Positions 9,322 to 18,604 are shown, numbered from the stretch's first letter. The stretch: DNA of 64,000 bases from Lonepinella koalarum (GCA_030525745.1 JAUNED010000007.1:1-64000), one strand, 5' to 3'. The notes: a model not told the origin generated them from the letters alone. Translations and numbers: made by a program.

Positions 9322-10215
9322 ATGAAAGACACCGCACTTATTGAGCTTTTTTTAAACGATTTATGGTTGGAAAAAGGGCTATCCGATAATACCATCCAAT
9401 CTTATCGTTTAGATTTAACCTCACTATCCAATTGGCTTGGCGAGCAACAATCGAATTTTATAGAATTAGATACCGTCGATTTACAGGGTTTTCTCGGCAT
9501 GCGTGTGGAAAAAGGTTACAAAGCCACCAGTACTGCCCGCTTAATCAGCGCTGTGCGAAAATTGTTTCAATATTTGTATCGTGAAAAATATCGCCTCGAT
9601 GACCCTAGCGCAACACTTACTTCTCCAAAACTTCCAAGCCGTCTTCCGAAATACTTAAGCGAACAACAAGTAGGTGATTTACTTAACACACCAAGCATTG
9701 ATGATCCCTTAGAATTGCGCGATAAGGCTATGCTCGAACTGCTTTATGCCACCGGGTTACGTGTAACCGAATTAGTTTCCTTAACTATGGACAACATCAG
9801 TTTAAATCAGGGAGTAGTGAGAGTGATTGGTAAGGGAAATAAAGAGCGTATTGTCCCAATGGGGGAAGAAGCCTCACATTGGATCAGCCAGTTTATTCTA
9901 TATGGTCGCCCTGCCTTGTTAAACGGACAAAGTTCGGATGTTGTTTTTCCTAGCCGTCGAGCCGTTCAAATGACACGCCAAACCTTTTGGCATCGCATTA
10001 AATACTATGCGGTACTCGCAGAAATCAATACTGACAGTCTCTCCCCCCATGTTTTACGGCACGCTTTTGCTACCCATCTCGTCAATCACGGAGCAGATTT
10101 ACGGGTAGTACAAATGTTACTCGGACACAGCGATCTTTCTACGACACAAATTTACACTCACGTCGCAAAGGAACGTTTAAAACGCTTACATGAACGTTTT
10201 CACCCTCGGGGTTAA
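9322..10215 (+). CDS. xerD: Tyrosine recombinase XerD
   Basis: XerD (297 residues), with XerC, resolves chromosome dimers at dif. An N-terminal SAM-like domain is followed by the catalytic domain. The latter carries R in A-T-G-L-R-V-T-E-L, H-V-L-R-H-A-F-A-T-H, a second His in L-L-G-H-S-D-L, and the nucleophile Tyr in T-T-Q-I-Y-T-H. The length matches XerD. It lies 26 nt after fadR on the same strand. Confidence 0.96.
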   Translation: MKDTALIELFLNDLWLEKGLSDNTIQSYRLDLTSLSNWLGEQQSNFIELDTVDLQGFLGMRVEKGYKATSTARLISAVRKLFQYLYREKYRLDDPSATLTSPKLPSRLPKYLSEQQVGDLLNTPSIDDPLELRDKAMLELLYATGLRVTELVSLTMDNISLNQGVVRVIGKGNKERIVPMGEEASHWISQFILYGRPALLNGQSSDVVFPSRRAVQMTRQTFWHRIKYYAVLAEINTDSLSPHVLRHAFATHLVNHGADLRVVQMLLGHSDLSTTQIYTHVAKERLKRLHERFHPRG

Positions 10216-10302
10216 AACAAAAGTGCGGTTAAAAAACCCGTTGTTTTAAAAATACAGGTTGAAATACACCACTATTTATTGCGATAATTCCGCAGTTAAG
10301 GC

Positions 10303-10330
10303 GATCTCGTTTTTCGAGATCAATTTTTAT
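10303..10330 (+). terminator. Rho-independent terminator between xerD and aroK
   Basis: GATCTCG (10303-10309) pairs with CGAGATC (10315-10321) around a T-rich 5-nt loop, followed by AATTTTTATT. Confidence 0.7.
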
Positions 10331-10352
10331 TCAAACAAACAGAAAAATTATA

Positions 10353-10880
10353 ATGGCAGAAAAACGTAATATATTTTTAATCGGTCCAATGGGGGCTGGA
10401 AAAAGCACTATCGGTCGCCAACTTGCACAGCAACTTGGCATGGAATTTATTGATTCTGACAGTGAAATTGAAGCCCGTGCCGGTGCCGATATCAGCTGGA
10501 TCTTCGATCTGGAAGGCGAAGAAGGTTTCCGTAAACGTGAAGAGCGTATTATTAATGAACTGACACAAAAACAAGGTATTGTACTTTCCACCGGTGGCGG
10601 CGCTGTGTTATCTAAAGACAGTCGAAATCATTTATCTGCACGAGGGATTGTCATTTACTTAGAAACCACCGTAGATAAACAATATGAACGTACTTTGCGT
10701 GATAAAAAGCGCCCTTTATTACAAGGTGTAGAAGATACTCGCCAAGTCTTAGAAGAATTGGCAAAAACACGCAACCCACTTTATCAAGAAATCGCTGATA
10801 TCACACTGCCGACAGATGAGCAAAATGCAAAAGTAATGGTTAATCAAATCATTGATTTAATTGATAATATTAACGGTTAA
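10353..10880 (+). CDS. aroK: Shikimate kinase I
   Basis: The 175-residue P-loop kinase phosphorylates shikimate at the 3-hydroxyl, the fifth step of the shikimate pathway. The Walker A motif G-P-M-G-A-G-K-S-T is at residues ~11-19. D-S-D (shikimate binding) follows near residue 34 and G-G-G-A-V near 80. It heads aroK-aroB-dam, an order shared with H. influenzae and E. coli. Confidence 0.97.
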   Translation: MAEKRNIFLIGPMGAGKSTIGRQLAQQLGMEFIDSDSEIEARAGADISWIFDLEGEEGFRKREERIINELTQKQGIVLSTGGGAVLSKDSRNHLSARGIVIYLETTVDKQYERTLRDKKRPLLQGVEDTRQVLEELAKTRNPLYQEIADITLPTDEQNAKVMVNQIIDLIDNING

Positions 10881-10898
10881 ATAAACACAGGATAAATT

Positions 10899-11990
10899 AT
10901 GCAAATCGTCAATGTGGAACTTAAAGAACGGCGTTATCCAATTTATATCGGTGAAAATATACTCACCGATACCGGCGTTTATCCATTGAAATCAGGCGAT
11001 AAAGTGATGATTGTCAGCAATCCAACCATCGCTCCGCATTATTTATCCTCACTCACAGAAACCCTTGAAAAAATCGGTTGCCAAGTAAGTGCCGTACTCA
11101 TACCCGATGGGGAAAAATACAAAAACTTAGACAGTTTAAATCAAATTTTCACCGCACTTTTACAAGAAAATCACGGCCGTGATACTACTCTAATTGCACT
11201 TGGTGGCGGTGTCATCGGTGATATTGCAGGTTATGCTGCAGCTAGCTATCAACGAGGCATTAAATTTATTCAAATCCCAACCACCTTACTGGCTCAAGTC
11301 GATTCTTCCGTAGGTGGCAAAACAGGCGTAAATCACGAATTGGGTAAAAATATGATTGGGGCGTTTTATCAGCCAAGTGCAGTTATTATTGATACAAAAA
11401 CGCTAGAAACCCTACCAAAACGTGAAATCAATGCAGGCTTGGCAGAAGTCATAAAATACGGTGCAATTTTGGATCTGTCTTTTTTTGAGTGGTTGGAAAC
11501 TCATGTCGATCATTTGGTTGCGTTAAATCAAACCGATTTACAATATTGTATTGCTCGTTGCTGTCAAATTAAAGCCGATGTTGTGGCTCGAGATGAAACA
11601 GAAAAAGGTGAGCGTGCTTTACTCAATCTAGGGCATACCTTTGGACACGCAATTGAAACCTTTTTAGGCTATGGAAACTGGTTACACGGCGAAGCCATTT
11701 CTACCGGCATGATGATAGCAGCTGTGCTTTCCGAAAAATTAGGCGATTTAACATCTACAGATGTAGGTCGTTTAGAAAAATTATTAGCTAGAGCCAATTT
11801 ACCCACCATATCTCCTGATATCATGCAACCTGATGATTATTTGCCACTGATGATGCGCGATAAAAAAGTCTTAGCCGGCAAATTACGCCTCGTGCTGTTA
11901 AAAGCCTTAGGGCAAGCCTATGTCGCTACAGATACAGACAAAGAATTGGTGTTAAATGCCATTCGGGCTTGCACACAGTTTGATGAATAA
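10899..11990 (+). CDS. aroB: 3-dehydroquinate synthase
   Basis: AroB (363 residues) cyclises DAHP to 3-dehydroquinate in the shikimate pathway, using NAD+ and a divalent metal. The N-terminal NAD-binding domain contains [11 protein letters not shown]. The metal ligands lie in the E-V-I-K-Y-G region and the later H-T-F-G-H-A-I-E motif. It begins 18 nt after aroK, and its stop codon overlaps the dam ATG by one base. Confidence 0.97.
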   Translation: MQIVNVELKERRYPIYIGENILTDTGVYPLKSGDKVMIVSNPTIAPHYLSSLTETLEKIGCQVSAVLIPDGEKYKNLDSLNQIFTALLQENHGRDTTLIALGGGVIGDIAGYAAASYQRGIKFIQIPTTLLAQVDSSVGGKTGVNHELGKNMIGAFYQPSAVIIDTKTLETLPKREINAGLAEVIKYGAILDLSFFEWLETHVDHLVALNQTDLQYCIARCCQIKADVVARDETEKGERALLNLGHTFGHAIETFLGYGNWLHGEAISTGMMIAAVLSEKLGDLTSTDVGRLEKLLARANLPTISPDIMQPDDYLPLMMRDKKVLAGKLRLVLLKALGQAYVATDTDKELVLNAIRACTQFDE

Positions 11991-12832
11991 TGGCTATTCA
12001 CTCTCCTCGATTCCCCATGAAACACCGCTCATTTTTAAAATGGGCCGGTGGAAAATTCCGCTTAACTGAGGCTATTAACCGACAATTCCCCAAAAATAAA
12101 ACATGCTTAGTAGAACCTTTTGTTGGCGCAGGATCCGTTTTTCTGAACTCCAATTTTGAACGCTATATTTTAGCTGACATTAACCCCGATTTAATTACTT
12201 TATTTAACCAAGTTAAAGCTGACGTGGAAAGTTTTATCACCGCATTAAAGCCAATTTTTTTCCACCTTGAAGCCAATACAAAATCCTATTATTATGCTCG
12301 TCGAGAGGAATTTAACCAATCACAAGATCCCTTTTTACGTTCGGTCTTATTCGTCTATTTAAACCGCTTTGGTTTTAACGGATTATGCCGTTACAACAGT
12401 AAAAATGAGTTTAATGTTCCCTTTGGTGCCTATAAAACCCATTATTTCCCCGAAAAAGAATTACGCTACTTTGCCGAAAAAGCCCAAAGTGCGGTCTTTT
12501 TTTGCGGTGATTTTCAACAAACATTCCAATTAGCTGATGAAAACTGCATCATTTACTGCGATCCCCCTTATGCACCATTGCCACAAAACAGTAACTTCAC
12601 ACAATATGCCGGTAATGAATTTTCAGAAGCAGAGCAAACCGCTCTTGCTCATTTAGCCTTACACACAGCACAACAACGCCAAATCCCGGTCCTGATTTCC
12701 AATCATGACACCCAATTTACCCGAGAAATCTACCGTCAGGCCAAACTTAAACGCATCAAAGTACAACGCTCCATCAGTCAAACTGCAGAGCGCCGAATAA
12801 AAGTCAATGAATTAATTGCGATTTTCCGCTAA
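11990..12832 (+). CDS. dam: DNA adenine methylase
   Basis: Dam methylates adenine in GATC and guides mismatch repair and replication timing. The protein has the N-terminal F-L-K-W-A-G-G-K motif, F-V-G-A-G-S-V-F for SAM binding and the catalytic D-P-P-Y (I-Y-C-D-P-P-Y-A-P) near residue 190. The longest frame gives 280 residues. An internal ATG at 12017 would start at M-K-H-R-S-F-L-K-W and may be the real start. The gene shares an operon with aroK and aroB. Confidence 0.95.
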   Translation: MAIHSPRFPMKHRSFLKWAGGKFRLTEAINRQFPKNKTCLVEPFVGAGSVFLNSNFERYILADINPDLITLFNQVKADVESFITALKPIFFHLEANTKSYYYARREEFNQSQDPFLRSVLFVYLNRFGFNGLCRYNSKNEFNVPFGAYKTHYFPEKELRYFAEKAQSAVFFCGDFQQTFQLADENCIIYCDPPYAPLPQNSNFTQYAGNEFSEAEQTALAHLALHTAQQRQIPVLISNHDTQFTREIYRQAKLKRIKVQRSISQTAERRIKVNELIAIFR

Positions 12833-12838
12833 AAACCA

Positions 12839-12874
12839 TAAAAAAACCTCTGCAATTACAGAGGTTTTTTTAAG
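12839..12874. terminator. Bidirectional terminator between dam and rpmE
   Basis: AAAAAAACCTCTG and CAGAGGTTTTTTT are perfect inverted arms around CAATTA. The A and T tracts on both sides let it serve the convergent dam and rpmE transcripts. Confidence 0.85.
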
Positions 12875-12875
12875 T

Positions 12876-13088
12876 TTATTTTGTGCTTGGAATGCTAAAA
12901 CGTTTGTTGAAACGTTCTACTCGACCACCTGTATCAACAACACGTTGTTTACCGGTATAGAAAGGGTGGCATTGGCCACATACGTCTAAGTTCAAATCTT
13001 TACCCACTGTTGAACGGGTTTTGATAACATTACCGCAAGAACAAGTCGCAGTAATTTCTTTATATTCTGGGTGAATACCTTGTTGCAT
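12876..13088 (-). CDS. rpmE: 50S ribosomal protein L31
   Basis: With the start at [12 protein letters not shown] the protein has 70 residues, the normal L31 length. The frame can be extended four codons upstream, but the family start and an AGG-like site favour 13088. Four Cys (C-x-C near 16-18 and C-G-Q-C near 37-40) mark it as the zinc-binding C+ form rather than the zinc-free paralogue. It is divergent from priA, as in E. coli. Confidence 0.96.
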   Translation of the reverse strand: MQQGIHPEYKEITATCSCGNVIKTRSTVGKDLNLDVCGQCHPFYTGKQRVVDTGGRVERFNKRFSIPSTK

Positions 13089-13222
13089 AGAGAACCTCAA
13101 ATTGAAGCCACGCCGCTATAAGAATCGACTCGAAAGCCTTCAAACACCGCGTGTGATTAATATTACGCCATCGAAGTTGCTATTGGCAAATTCTGAAGGC
13201 ACGGAAAAGAGTGCAAATTATA
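13089..13222 (-). promoter_or_regulatory. rpmE promoter and ~120-nt leader
   Basis: On the minus strand the -10 TATAAT lies at 13222-13217, with TTGAAT at 13244-13239 as a plausible -35 (16-bp spacer). Transcription would begin about 120 nt before rpmE, leaving a long 5' leader. L31 genes of gamma-proteobacteria are known to carry autoregulatory leaders. I cannot verify the fold here. The priA -10 (TATAAT, 13258-13263) lies on the opposite strand, so the two promoters overlap. Confidence 0.5.
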
Positions 13223-13290
13223 CTCGAAAAAACAGATTATTCAAGGCCATTTTTCGTTATAATAAAGTGCGATTTGATGAAAGGATTTTT

Positions 13291-15498
13291 ATGAAACTGG
13301 TTCGTGTTGCTCTTGATGTCCCTTTAATGCGTTTGTTTGATTACCAACTTTCCGCCGAAATGCAGGCAGAAGTAGGTATGCGTGTGCTCGTCCCCTTTGG
13401 AACACAACAGAAAGTCGGCATTATTACTGCATTTCCTGAACAAAGCCATATGCCGATACACCAGCTAAAATCAGTTATGTCACTTTTAGACAATGCACCC
13501 GTTTTCGATCACAAAATTTGGCAATTATTACACTGGGCAGCAGAATATTATCAATCTCCTCTCGGTGAAGTGTTATTTTCAGCCTTACCCGTCAAATTGC
13601 GACAAGGCGAAAGTGCGGTAGAAAAACCACAAGTTTTATGGACATTAACTAAACTCGGAGAAGAAGCATTACAAACCCCTGCCTTAGCCAAAAAAGCGAA
13701 AAAACAGTTTTCCGCTTTAACAACCTTACAACAAACACCAGTAGAGAAAAGCAATAATCCCTTTAATTCAGCAATTTGGTCACAGTTAAAAGCAAAAGGC
13801 TTAATCACCGAAATCGAGCAATTTATGCCTACATTAAATTGGCAAAAAACCTTGGGAAATCAACCTATTGCTAAAGCAGAAAATCGTTTAAACCTTAATA
13901 AACAACAGGCTTTCGCATTAAGCCAATTATTATTTCAAACGGGATTTCAGCCCTATCTGCTAGAAGGAGTAACAGGATCAGGCAAAACAGAAATTTATCT
14001 GCAATTGATTGAAGAAATTCTGAAAAAAGGCAAACAAGTGCTGGTTCTCGTACCGGAAATTGGGCTCACACCGCAAACTGTGCAACGCTTTCGAGACCGT
14101 TTTAATGTTGATGTTGATGTATTACATTCCAACGTAAATGATACTCAACGATTAAAGGTGTGGCAACGTGCCAAAAACGCACAAAGTGCGGTCATTATTG
14201 GCACAAGATCCGCCTTGTTCACACAATTTGCTGACTTGGGATTGATTATTTTGGATGAAGAACATGATAGTTCATTCAAACAACAAGATGGTTGTCGTTA
14301 CCATGCACGAGATTTGGCAATCGTCTATGCCAAGCAGTTAAATATTCCGATTTTACTGGGTTCCGCCACACCAAGTTTAGAAAGTTTGCATAATGTAAAT
14401 TTAGGGAAATACCGTCATATTATACTCTCCGAAAGAGCCGGCAAAGCCACTCCGGTAAAAGCACAGCTGATTGATTTAAAAAAACAAAATGTCATTAACG
14501 GGTTATCAATTTCATTATTGAAGAAAATGAATGAACATCTGCAAAAAGGCAATCAAGTCTTGTTATTCCTTAATCGTAGAGGGTTTGCACCTGTATTGTT
14601 ATGCCATGAATGCGGCTGGATAGCTACTTGTTCCCATTGCGATAAACCTTTGACTTATCACCACCAACAACGAGTGATGCGTTGCCACCATTGTGCATCA
14701 CAACGCCCCATTCCACGCCAATGCGAAAATTGTGGTTCAACCCATTTAATTACGACAGGATTAGGTACCGAACAATTAGAACAAAGTTTACAGGAACACT
14801 TCCCCGAATACCGAGTCAGTCGAATAGATCGCGACAGCACTGCCCGTAAAGGTAGCTTAGAGCAGTATTTATCCGATATTCAACAAGGCAAAAGCCAAAT
14901 TTTAATCGGTACACAAATGCTGGCAAAAGGACATCACTTTCCCAATGTGACTTTAGTGGCTTTAATTAATGTAGATAGTAGCTTGTTTTCCATAGATTTT
15001 CGAGCAGAAGAAAAGCTTGCTCAACTTTATACGCAAGTCGCAGGGCGTGCAGGGCGTGCGGAAAAAGCGGGGGAAGTACTATTACAAACTCATTATCCTG
15101 ACCACCCACTATTGCAAACTTTACTCAACCAAGGCTACTCTGCATATACAGAAGAAGCATTAAAATTACGGAAAGTAATGGGATTACCTCCGTTTTCTGC
15201 TCAAGCATTATTCAAAGCACAAAGTCGGCAAAGCCAAGTAGCGCAAAATTTACTGCAACAAATTGCTGATTATTTCTACCAATTAAAACAACAACAAAAT
15301 CGACCGCACTTACAAATTCTCGGCCCATTCCCTGCGCCTTTAGCTAAAAAAGCCGATCAATATCGTTGGCAACTCTTATTACAACATCCCTCCAAAATAC
15401 AGCTTCAACAAATATTAGCGATATTTCAGCAAAGTAGTTTGGAAACATCAGGGCAAGTGCGGTTAAATTTAGACGTTGATCCGTTGGATCTCTCCTAG
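13291..15498 (+). CDS. priA: Primosomal protein N', replication restart helicase
   Basis: PriA reloads the replisome at stalled forks. From ATG 13291 (M-K-L-V-R-V-A-L-D) the protein has 735 residues, as expected. Reading on from 13102 would add 63 residues translated across the rpmE promoter and is rejected. Features are an N-terminal DNA-binding domain, Walker A G-V-T-G-S-G-K-T-E near residue 230, and the helicase box D-E-E-H. A Cys-rich zinc region (C-x-x-C repeats, including C-H-E-C and C-E-N-C) lies near residues 440-490, followed by helicase motifs V-VI. Confidence 0.97.
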   Translation: MKLVRVALDVPLMRLFDYQLSAEMQAEVGMRVLVPFGTQQKVGIITAFPEQSHMPIHQLKSVMSLLDNAPVFDHKIWQLLHWAAEYYQSPLGEVLFSALPVKLRQGESAVEKPQVLWTLTKLGEEALQTPALAKKAKKQFSALTTLQQTPVEKSNNPFNSAIWSQLKAKGLITEIEQFMPTLNWQKTLGNQPIAKAENRLNLNKQQAFALSQLLFQTGFQPYLLEGVTGSGKTEIYLQLIEEILKKGKQVLVLVPEIGLTPQTVQRFRDRFNVDVDVLHSNVNDTQRLKVWQRAKNAQSAVIIGTRSALFTQFADLGLIILDEEHDSSFKQQDGCRYHARDLAIVYAKQLNIPILLGSATPSLESLHNVNLGKYRHIILSERAGKATPVKAQLIDLKKQNVINGLSISLLKKMNEHLQKGNQVLLFLNRRGFAPVLLCHECGWIATCSHCDKPLTYHHQQRVMRCHHCASQRPIPRQCENCGSTHLITTGLGTEQLEQSLQEHFPEYRVSRIDRDSTARKGSLEQYLSDIQQGKSQILIGTQMLAKGHHFPNVTLVALINVDSSLFSIDFRAEEKLAQLYTQVAGRAGRAEKAGEVLLQTHYPDHPLLQTLLNQGYSAYTEEALKLRKVMGLPPFSAQALFKAQSRQSQVAQNLLQQIADYFYQLKQQQNRPHLQILGPFPAPLAKKADQYRWQLLLQHPSKIQLQQILAIFQQSSLETSGQVRLNLDVDPLDLS

Positions 15499-15609
15499 GA
15501 ACTGTTGATTATTCAAATTAGAATTAAAGGCTGAATTCAACGAAAAATTGAAAACAGCCTGCCTTCTAAATACCTGACTTATCAAATAAATCCAAGCCTA
15601 TTTTAGGTA

Positions 15610-16446
15610 TTACGCCCCCATATTTTTAACCGCTTGTTCGGTTGTCCACAGGTCGTTGGCGATTAAGCGGAAGTTCACTAATGCCGCTAAGTAGCCGTCA
15701 CCTTCCGGAATGCGTGGTCCCGCAGTTGCATCTTTAACCACAGTCACTTCGAAACCTTGTTCAACCAGTTCACGCAGGTGAGATTCGATACAGAGGTTTG
15801 CCGCCATACCGGCTAAGATCACTTGGTCGATACCACGTTTACGCAGTTGTAATACTACATCGTTAGTTTCCGGTCCGAAAATTTTGTGTGGAGAAGTAAT
15901 GGTTGTTTTGCCATCGAAGATATATGGTTTGTAACGCTCTACGAAGTCCGCACCTGAACCTTCAAAACCTTCCATTGTGTATGCACCTTTACGAGCAAAC
16001 ATATTGGTTTTGTGCATAAAGTTTTCACCCGGCGCCATAAACTCCCACTGGTGATCAGTTGGGTAGTAGTAGTGTGGAGAAACGATTACCGGCATATCCA
16101 CTTTTTTCGCTGCTTTGAACAGGCTTTCGATGTTCTCAATGGTGTTGTTTTCTTTGATGCTGTCTTTCAACACGCCCCACATTACGCCATTCGGGCTTAA
16201 GAAGTCGTTTTGTGGATCAACTACCACTAACGCAACACGTTTCGGGTCAATTTTCATTCCCGGACGCTCTAAACCGTACTGCTCAGGCTCGGCATAAATG
16301 CTTTTTTCTGCTTTTTTCTCAGCCGCATTTGCTACACCTGCTAAGCCCATTGCGCCTAATACGCCGGCTGCCATCGCAATGCGTGAACCGCTGTTTAATG
16401 CACTACGGCGTTCTTGATTAATCTGTTCTACTTGTTTTTCTGACAT
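15610..16446 (-). CDS. Exported isochorismatase-superfamily cysteine hydrolase with Tat-like signal
   Basis: The 278-residue protein has an isochorismatase-like fold. The putative triad is the Asp in V-V-V-D-P-Q-N-D-F, a Lys near S-P-H-K-I-F-G-P-E-T-N and the Cys in A-G-M-A-A-N-L-C-I-E-S-H. Unusually, it starts with an export signal: a twin-arginine E-R-R-S-A-L-N at residues 12-18, a hydrophobic Ala/Gly-rich segment and a likely cleavage after A-N-A near residue 41. A periplasmic location is therefore inferred. Substrate is unknown; relatives hydrolyse nicotinamide, ureidoacrylate, N-carbamoyl compounds or isochorismate. It is divergent from an AraC-type regulator and carries an Apl-type USS core (15629-15637). 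Confidence 0.8.
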   Translation of the reverse strand: MSEKQVEQINQERRSALNSGSRIAMAAGVLGAMGLAGVANAAEKKAEKSIYAEPEQYGLERPGMKIDPKRVALVVVDPQNDFLSPNGVMWGVLKDSIKENNTIENIESLFKAAKKVDMPVIVSPHYYYPTDHQWEFMAPGENFMHKTNMFARKGAYTMEGFEGSGADFVERYKPYIFDGKTTITSPHKIFGPETNDVVLQLRKRGIDQVILAGMAANLCIESHLRELVEQGFEVTVVKDATAGPRIPEGDGYLAALVNFRLIANDLWTTEQAVKNMGA

Positions 16447-16561
16447 TTGATTATCCTTATGAAACTCAATAAACTATATTGCTTAAAAGCAACTGCATTA
16501 TAGAAAAAGGATCAAAAGTTGTTTTAACCAAACGTATTAGATTTTTAACTGATTGAACAAA

Positions 16562-17380
16562 ATGGATGCCATAACACATTTATTTACACATTTTACATTT
16601 AGAACAGATTTATTTTTTATTGGCTCTCTTTGTCGCCTTGGTGAGTTTAATGAGCCTAACAAAGGTTATTTACATTTTATTAGACAAGGACGTGTCACAT
16701 TAAATCAAGTAGGTAAAGCGCCACTTTTGATTGATAACCCCTGTGTAATTTTCTCTCCTACAGATAAATTACATAGCATTCAGCCTGTTGATGAAAGTGC
16801 GGAAGTATTTTGCATTAATTTTGATTTTGGCGACAATGTCAGAAACCCTTTATTGGATAGCTTACACCATATTACGCCCTTGTATTTGGAAAAATTTCCC
16901 ACATTGCAAATGATTTCCGATCAAGTGTTTAACGAACATCTTCAACAAAAAACGGGACATCATGCCGGGATACAATATTTATGCGGTTATTTTATGATTT
17001 TAGTTATTCGTTGCTATCTCGAGCAAAATAAATTAACTGAAGGGCTACTTAAAGGTTTAACAGATAAATATCTTTCCAATTTGCTGTTGGAAATTCATCA
17101 ACACCCTGAATACCCTTGGCAATTAGATAATATGGCTGAAAAAGTAGCTATGTCGAGATCTAAATTTTCATCTTACTTTAAAAAAATAATGGGTGTTTCT
17201 GCCATGAATTACGTCACAACTTGGCGAATTATGATGGCTCAAAATTTATTACAAAAGGGACTTTCAGTCTCTCTCGTGGCAGAAAAAGTCGGCTATAGCC
17301 ATAATGCGGTATTAACTCGTATTTTTATCAGGGAACTCGGTTATAAACCCAGTGAATGGAACACAAAGAAAATCATATAA
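16562..17380 (+). CDS. AraC-family transcriptional regulator
   Basis: The C-terminal ~95 residues form two AraC-type helix-turn-helices. The first contains L-D-N-M-A-E-K-V-A-M-S-R-S-K-F-S-S-Y-F-K, the second V-S-L-V-A-E-K-V-G-Y-S-H. The N-terminal ~170 residues resemble a cupin effector domain. The ATG at 16562 is preferred; a TTG three codons upstream also fits. It lies head-to-head with the hydrolase across about 115 bp and probably controls that gene. The ligand is unknown. Confidence 0.85.
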   Translation: MDAITHLFTHFTFRTDLFFIGSLCRLGEFNEPNKGYLHFIRQGRVTLNQVGKAPLLIDNPCVIFSPTDKLHSIQPVDESAEVFCINFDFGDNVRNPLLDSLHHITPLYLEKFPTLQMISDQVFNEHLQQKTGHHAGIQYLCGYFMILVIRCYLEQNKLTEGLLKGLTDKYLSNLLLEIHQHPEYPWQLDNMAEKVAMSRSKFSSYFKKIMGVSAMNYVTTWRIMMAQNLLQKGLSVSLVAEKVGYSHNAVLTRIFIRELGYKPSEWNTKKII

Positions 17381-17597
17381 TCTTTAGGGATAATTACTCA
17401 TTAAAATAAAGTGGTTATGTAAATATGTTTTAACTCGAGGCAAAATACAGTTAATCATTCTAAATAAGAGCATCCTTACTTATTTGCTTTTTCAGTACTA
17501 CTGATAACAGCCCCTAGAAAATAAATAAAATTTTCAGTAAAATTGACACATTTTTTAATGTAAATTTTAATTTTTTAACTTTATAACGGATATCATT

Positions 17598-18431
17598 GTG
17601 GCACAACGAGATTACGCAGGTAAAAAAGGACATTCCAAGAAAAAAAAAGGAGGCAATAAAAATATTTTACTATTTATTGCGTTATTGCTTATAGCTGCCT
17701 TTGCTTTCGGCTTGTTTTGGTTAAAACAAAAATCTGTCGAAATCGCACCAATGATTGAAACCAAATCAACAGAAACTCGTCCTAAAAGCCAACTACCAAG
17801 CCGTCCTGAAGAAACTTGGTCTTATATTAAAGAATTAGAGAGCAGAACCGTTATCGGCGATAATAGCCAAGCAGCTTTAGATAAAATGGCCAAACTCACG
17901 GATAAGCAAAAAGAAGAATTAAAACGCTTACAAGAAACCGAGCAAAAAAGTGCTTTAGAAAAAGCAAAAAAGGCAGAGGAATCGATACCTCAACCAACTA
18001 TGCAAACTCGCGAAGAAACATCTATGGCTCCGGCAGTAAAAGATGATGCTCAGCTCAAAGCTGAGCAAGAACAAAAATTAGCCGAGCAAAAAAAACTGGA
18101 AGAGCAACGTAAAAAAGAGGAAGAGCGCAAAAAAATAGAGGCGAAAAAAGCGGAAGACGCAAAATTAGCCTCAGCTAAAAAAGCAGAAAATACACCATCA
18201 GAGGCCAATAAAACCACAGGTAAATTTGGCTTGCAATGTGGCGCATTCAACGATCGTGGTAAAGCAGAAAATCTTCAAGGCCGTTTAGCTATGGCCGGTT
18301 TAAATGCAAAAATTGTACAAAGTGGAAACTGGAATCGAGTATTAATCGGCCCAATCGGTGATCGTACTGCCACTATCAGCGCTCAACAACAGGCAAATAG
18401 TATTATTAATTGTGTCATTATTGGTATGTAA
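17598..18431 (+). CDS. ftsN: Cell division protein FtsN
   Basis: FtsN triggers septal peptidoglycan synthesis. The 277-residue protein starts with GTG (as E. coli ftsN does), giving M-A-Q-R-D-Y-A-G. It has a short basic cytoplasmic tail, one membrane span near residues 23-43 and the essential periplasmic motif R-P-E-E-T-W-S-Y-I-K-E-L-E near residue 73. A long K/E/A-rich coiled linker and a C-terminal SPOR domain (about 205-277) that binds denuded glycan follow. In E. coli ftsN lies in the rpmE-priA neighbourhood; here the hydrolase/AraC pair intervenes. Confidence 0.93.
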   Translation: MAQRDYAGKKGHSKKKKGGNKNILLFIALLLIAAFAFGLFWLKQKSVEIAPMIETKSTETRPKSQLPSRPEETWSYIKELESRTVIGDNSQAALDKMAKLTDKQKEELKRLQETEQKSALEKAKKAEESIPQPTMQTREETSMAPAVKDDAQLKAEQEQKLAEQKKLEEQRKKEEERKKIEAKKAEDAKLASAKKAENTPSEANKTTGKFGLQCGAFNDRGKAENLQGRLAMAGLNAKIVQSGNWNRVLIGPIGDRTATISAQQQANSIINCVIIGM

Positions 18432-18465
18432 GCTGTTATTTACCTCTCATTTTTATTATTTTTTC

Positions 18466-18502
18466 AAGTGCGGTCAAAATTATTCGAGTTTTGACCGCAC
18501 TT
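18466..18502 (+). terminator. USS-dyad terminator after ftsN
   Basis: AAGTGCGGTCAAAA (18466-18479) is followed by its exact complement TTTTGACCGCACTT (18489-18502) and a T run. Two Hin-type USS cores in inverted orientation form the stem. Confidence 0.85.
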
Positions 18503-18531
18503 TTTGTTGCGAAAAATTTAAAAATCATTAC

Positions 18532-18549
18532 AATGAACGAACGTTCATT
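18532..18549. promoter_or_regulatory. Palindromic operator upstream of the tetR-type gene
   Basis: AATGAACG-AA-CGTTCATT is a perfect 8+8 bp inverted repeat, 56 bp before the regulator ATG. Its form suits a TetR/AcrR-type dimer, so autoregulation of the efflux operon is likely. The binding itself is inferred. Confidence 0.7.
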
Positions 18550-18604
18550 CAGCGGCAATTTTGTCGCTGTTTGTTCTTTTTATTCTTTTATTTCAAGGAA
18601 TGTT

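Noticed and set aside
9322..10215. XerD-like integrase as sign of a mobile element
   Set aside because: It matches housekeeping XerD in length and motifs, and no attachment site or cargo lies beside it.
13102..13290. A 63-residue N-terminal extension of PriA
   Set aside because: It runs across the rpmE leader and both divergent -10 elements. PriA normally starts at the M-K-L-V-R position at 13291.
15528..15560. AGGCTG/CAGCCT inverted repeat after priA as a terminator
   Set aside because: The 6-bp outer stem is interrupted and no T run follows, so support is too weak for a feature.
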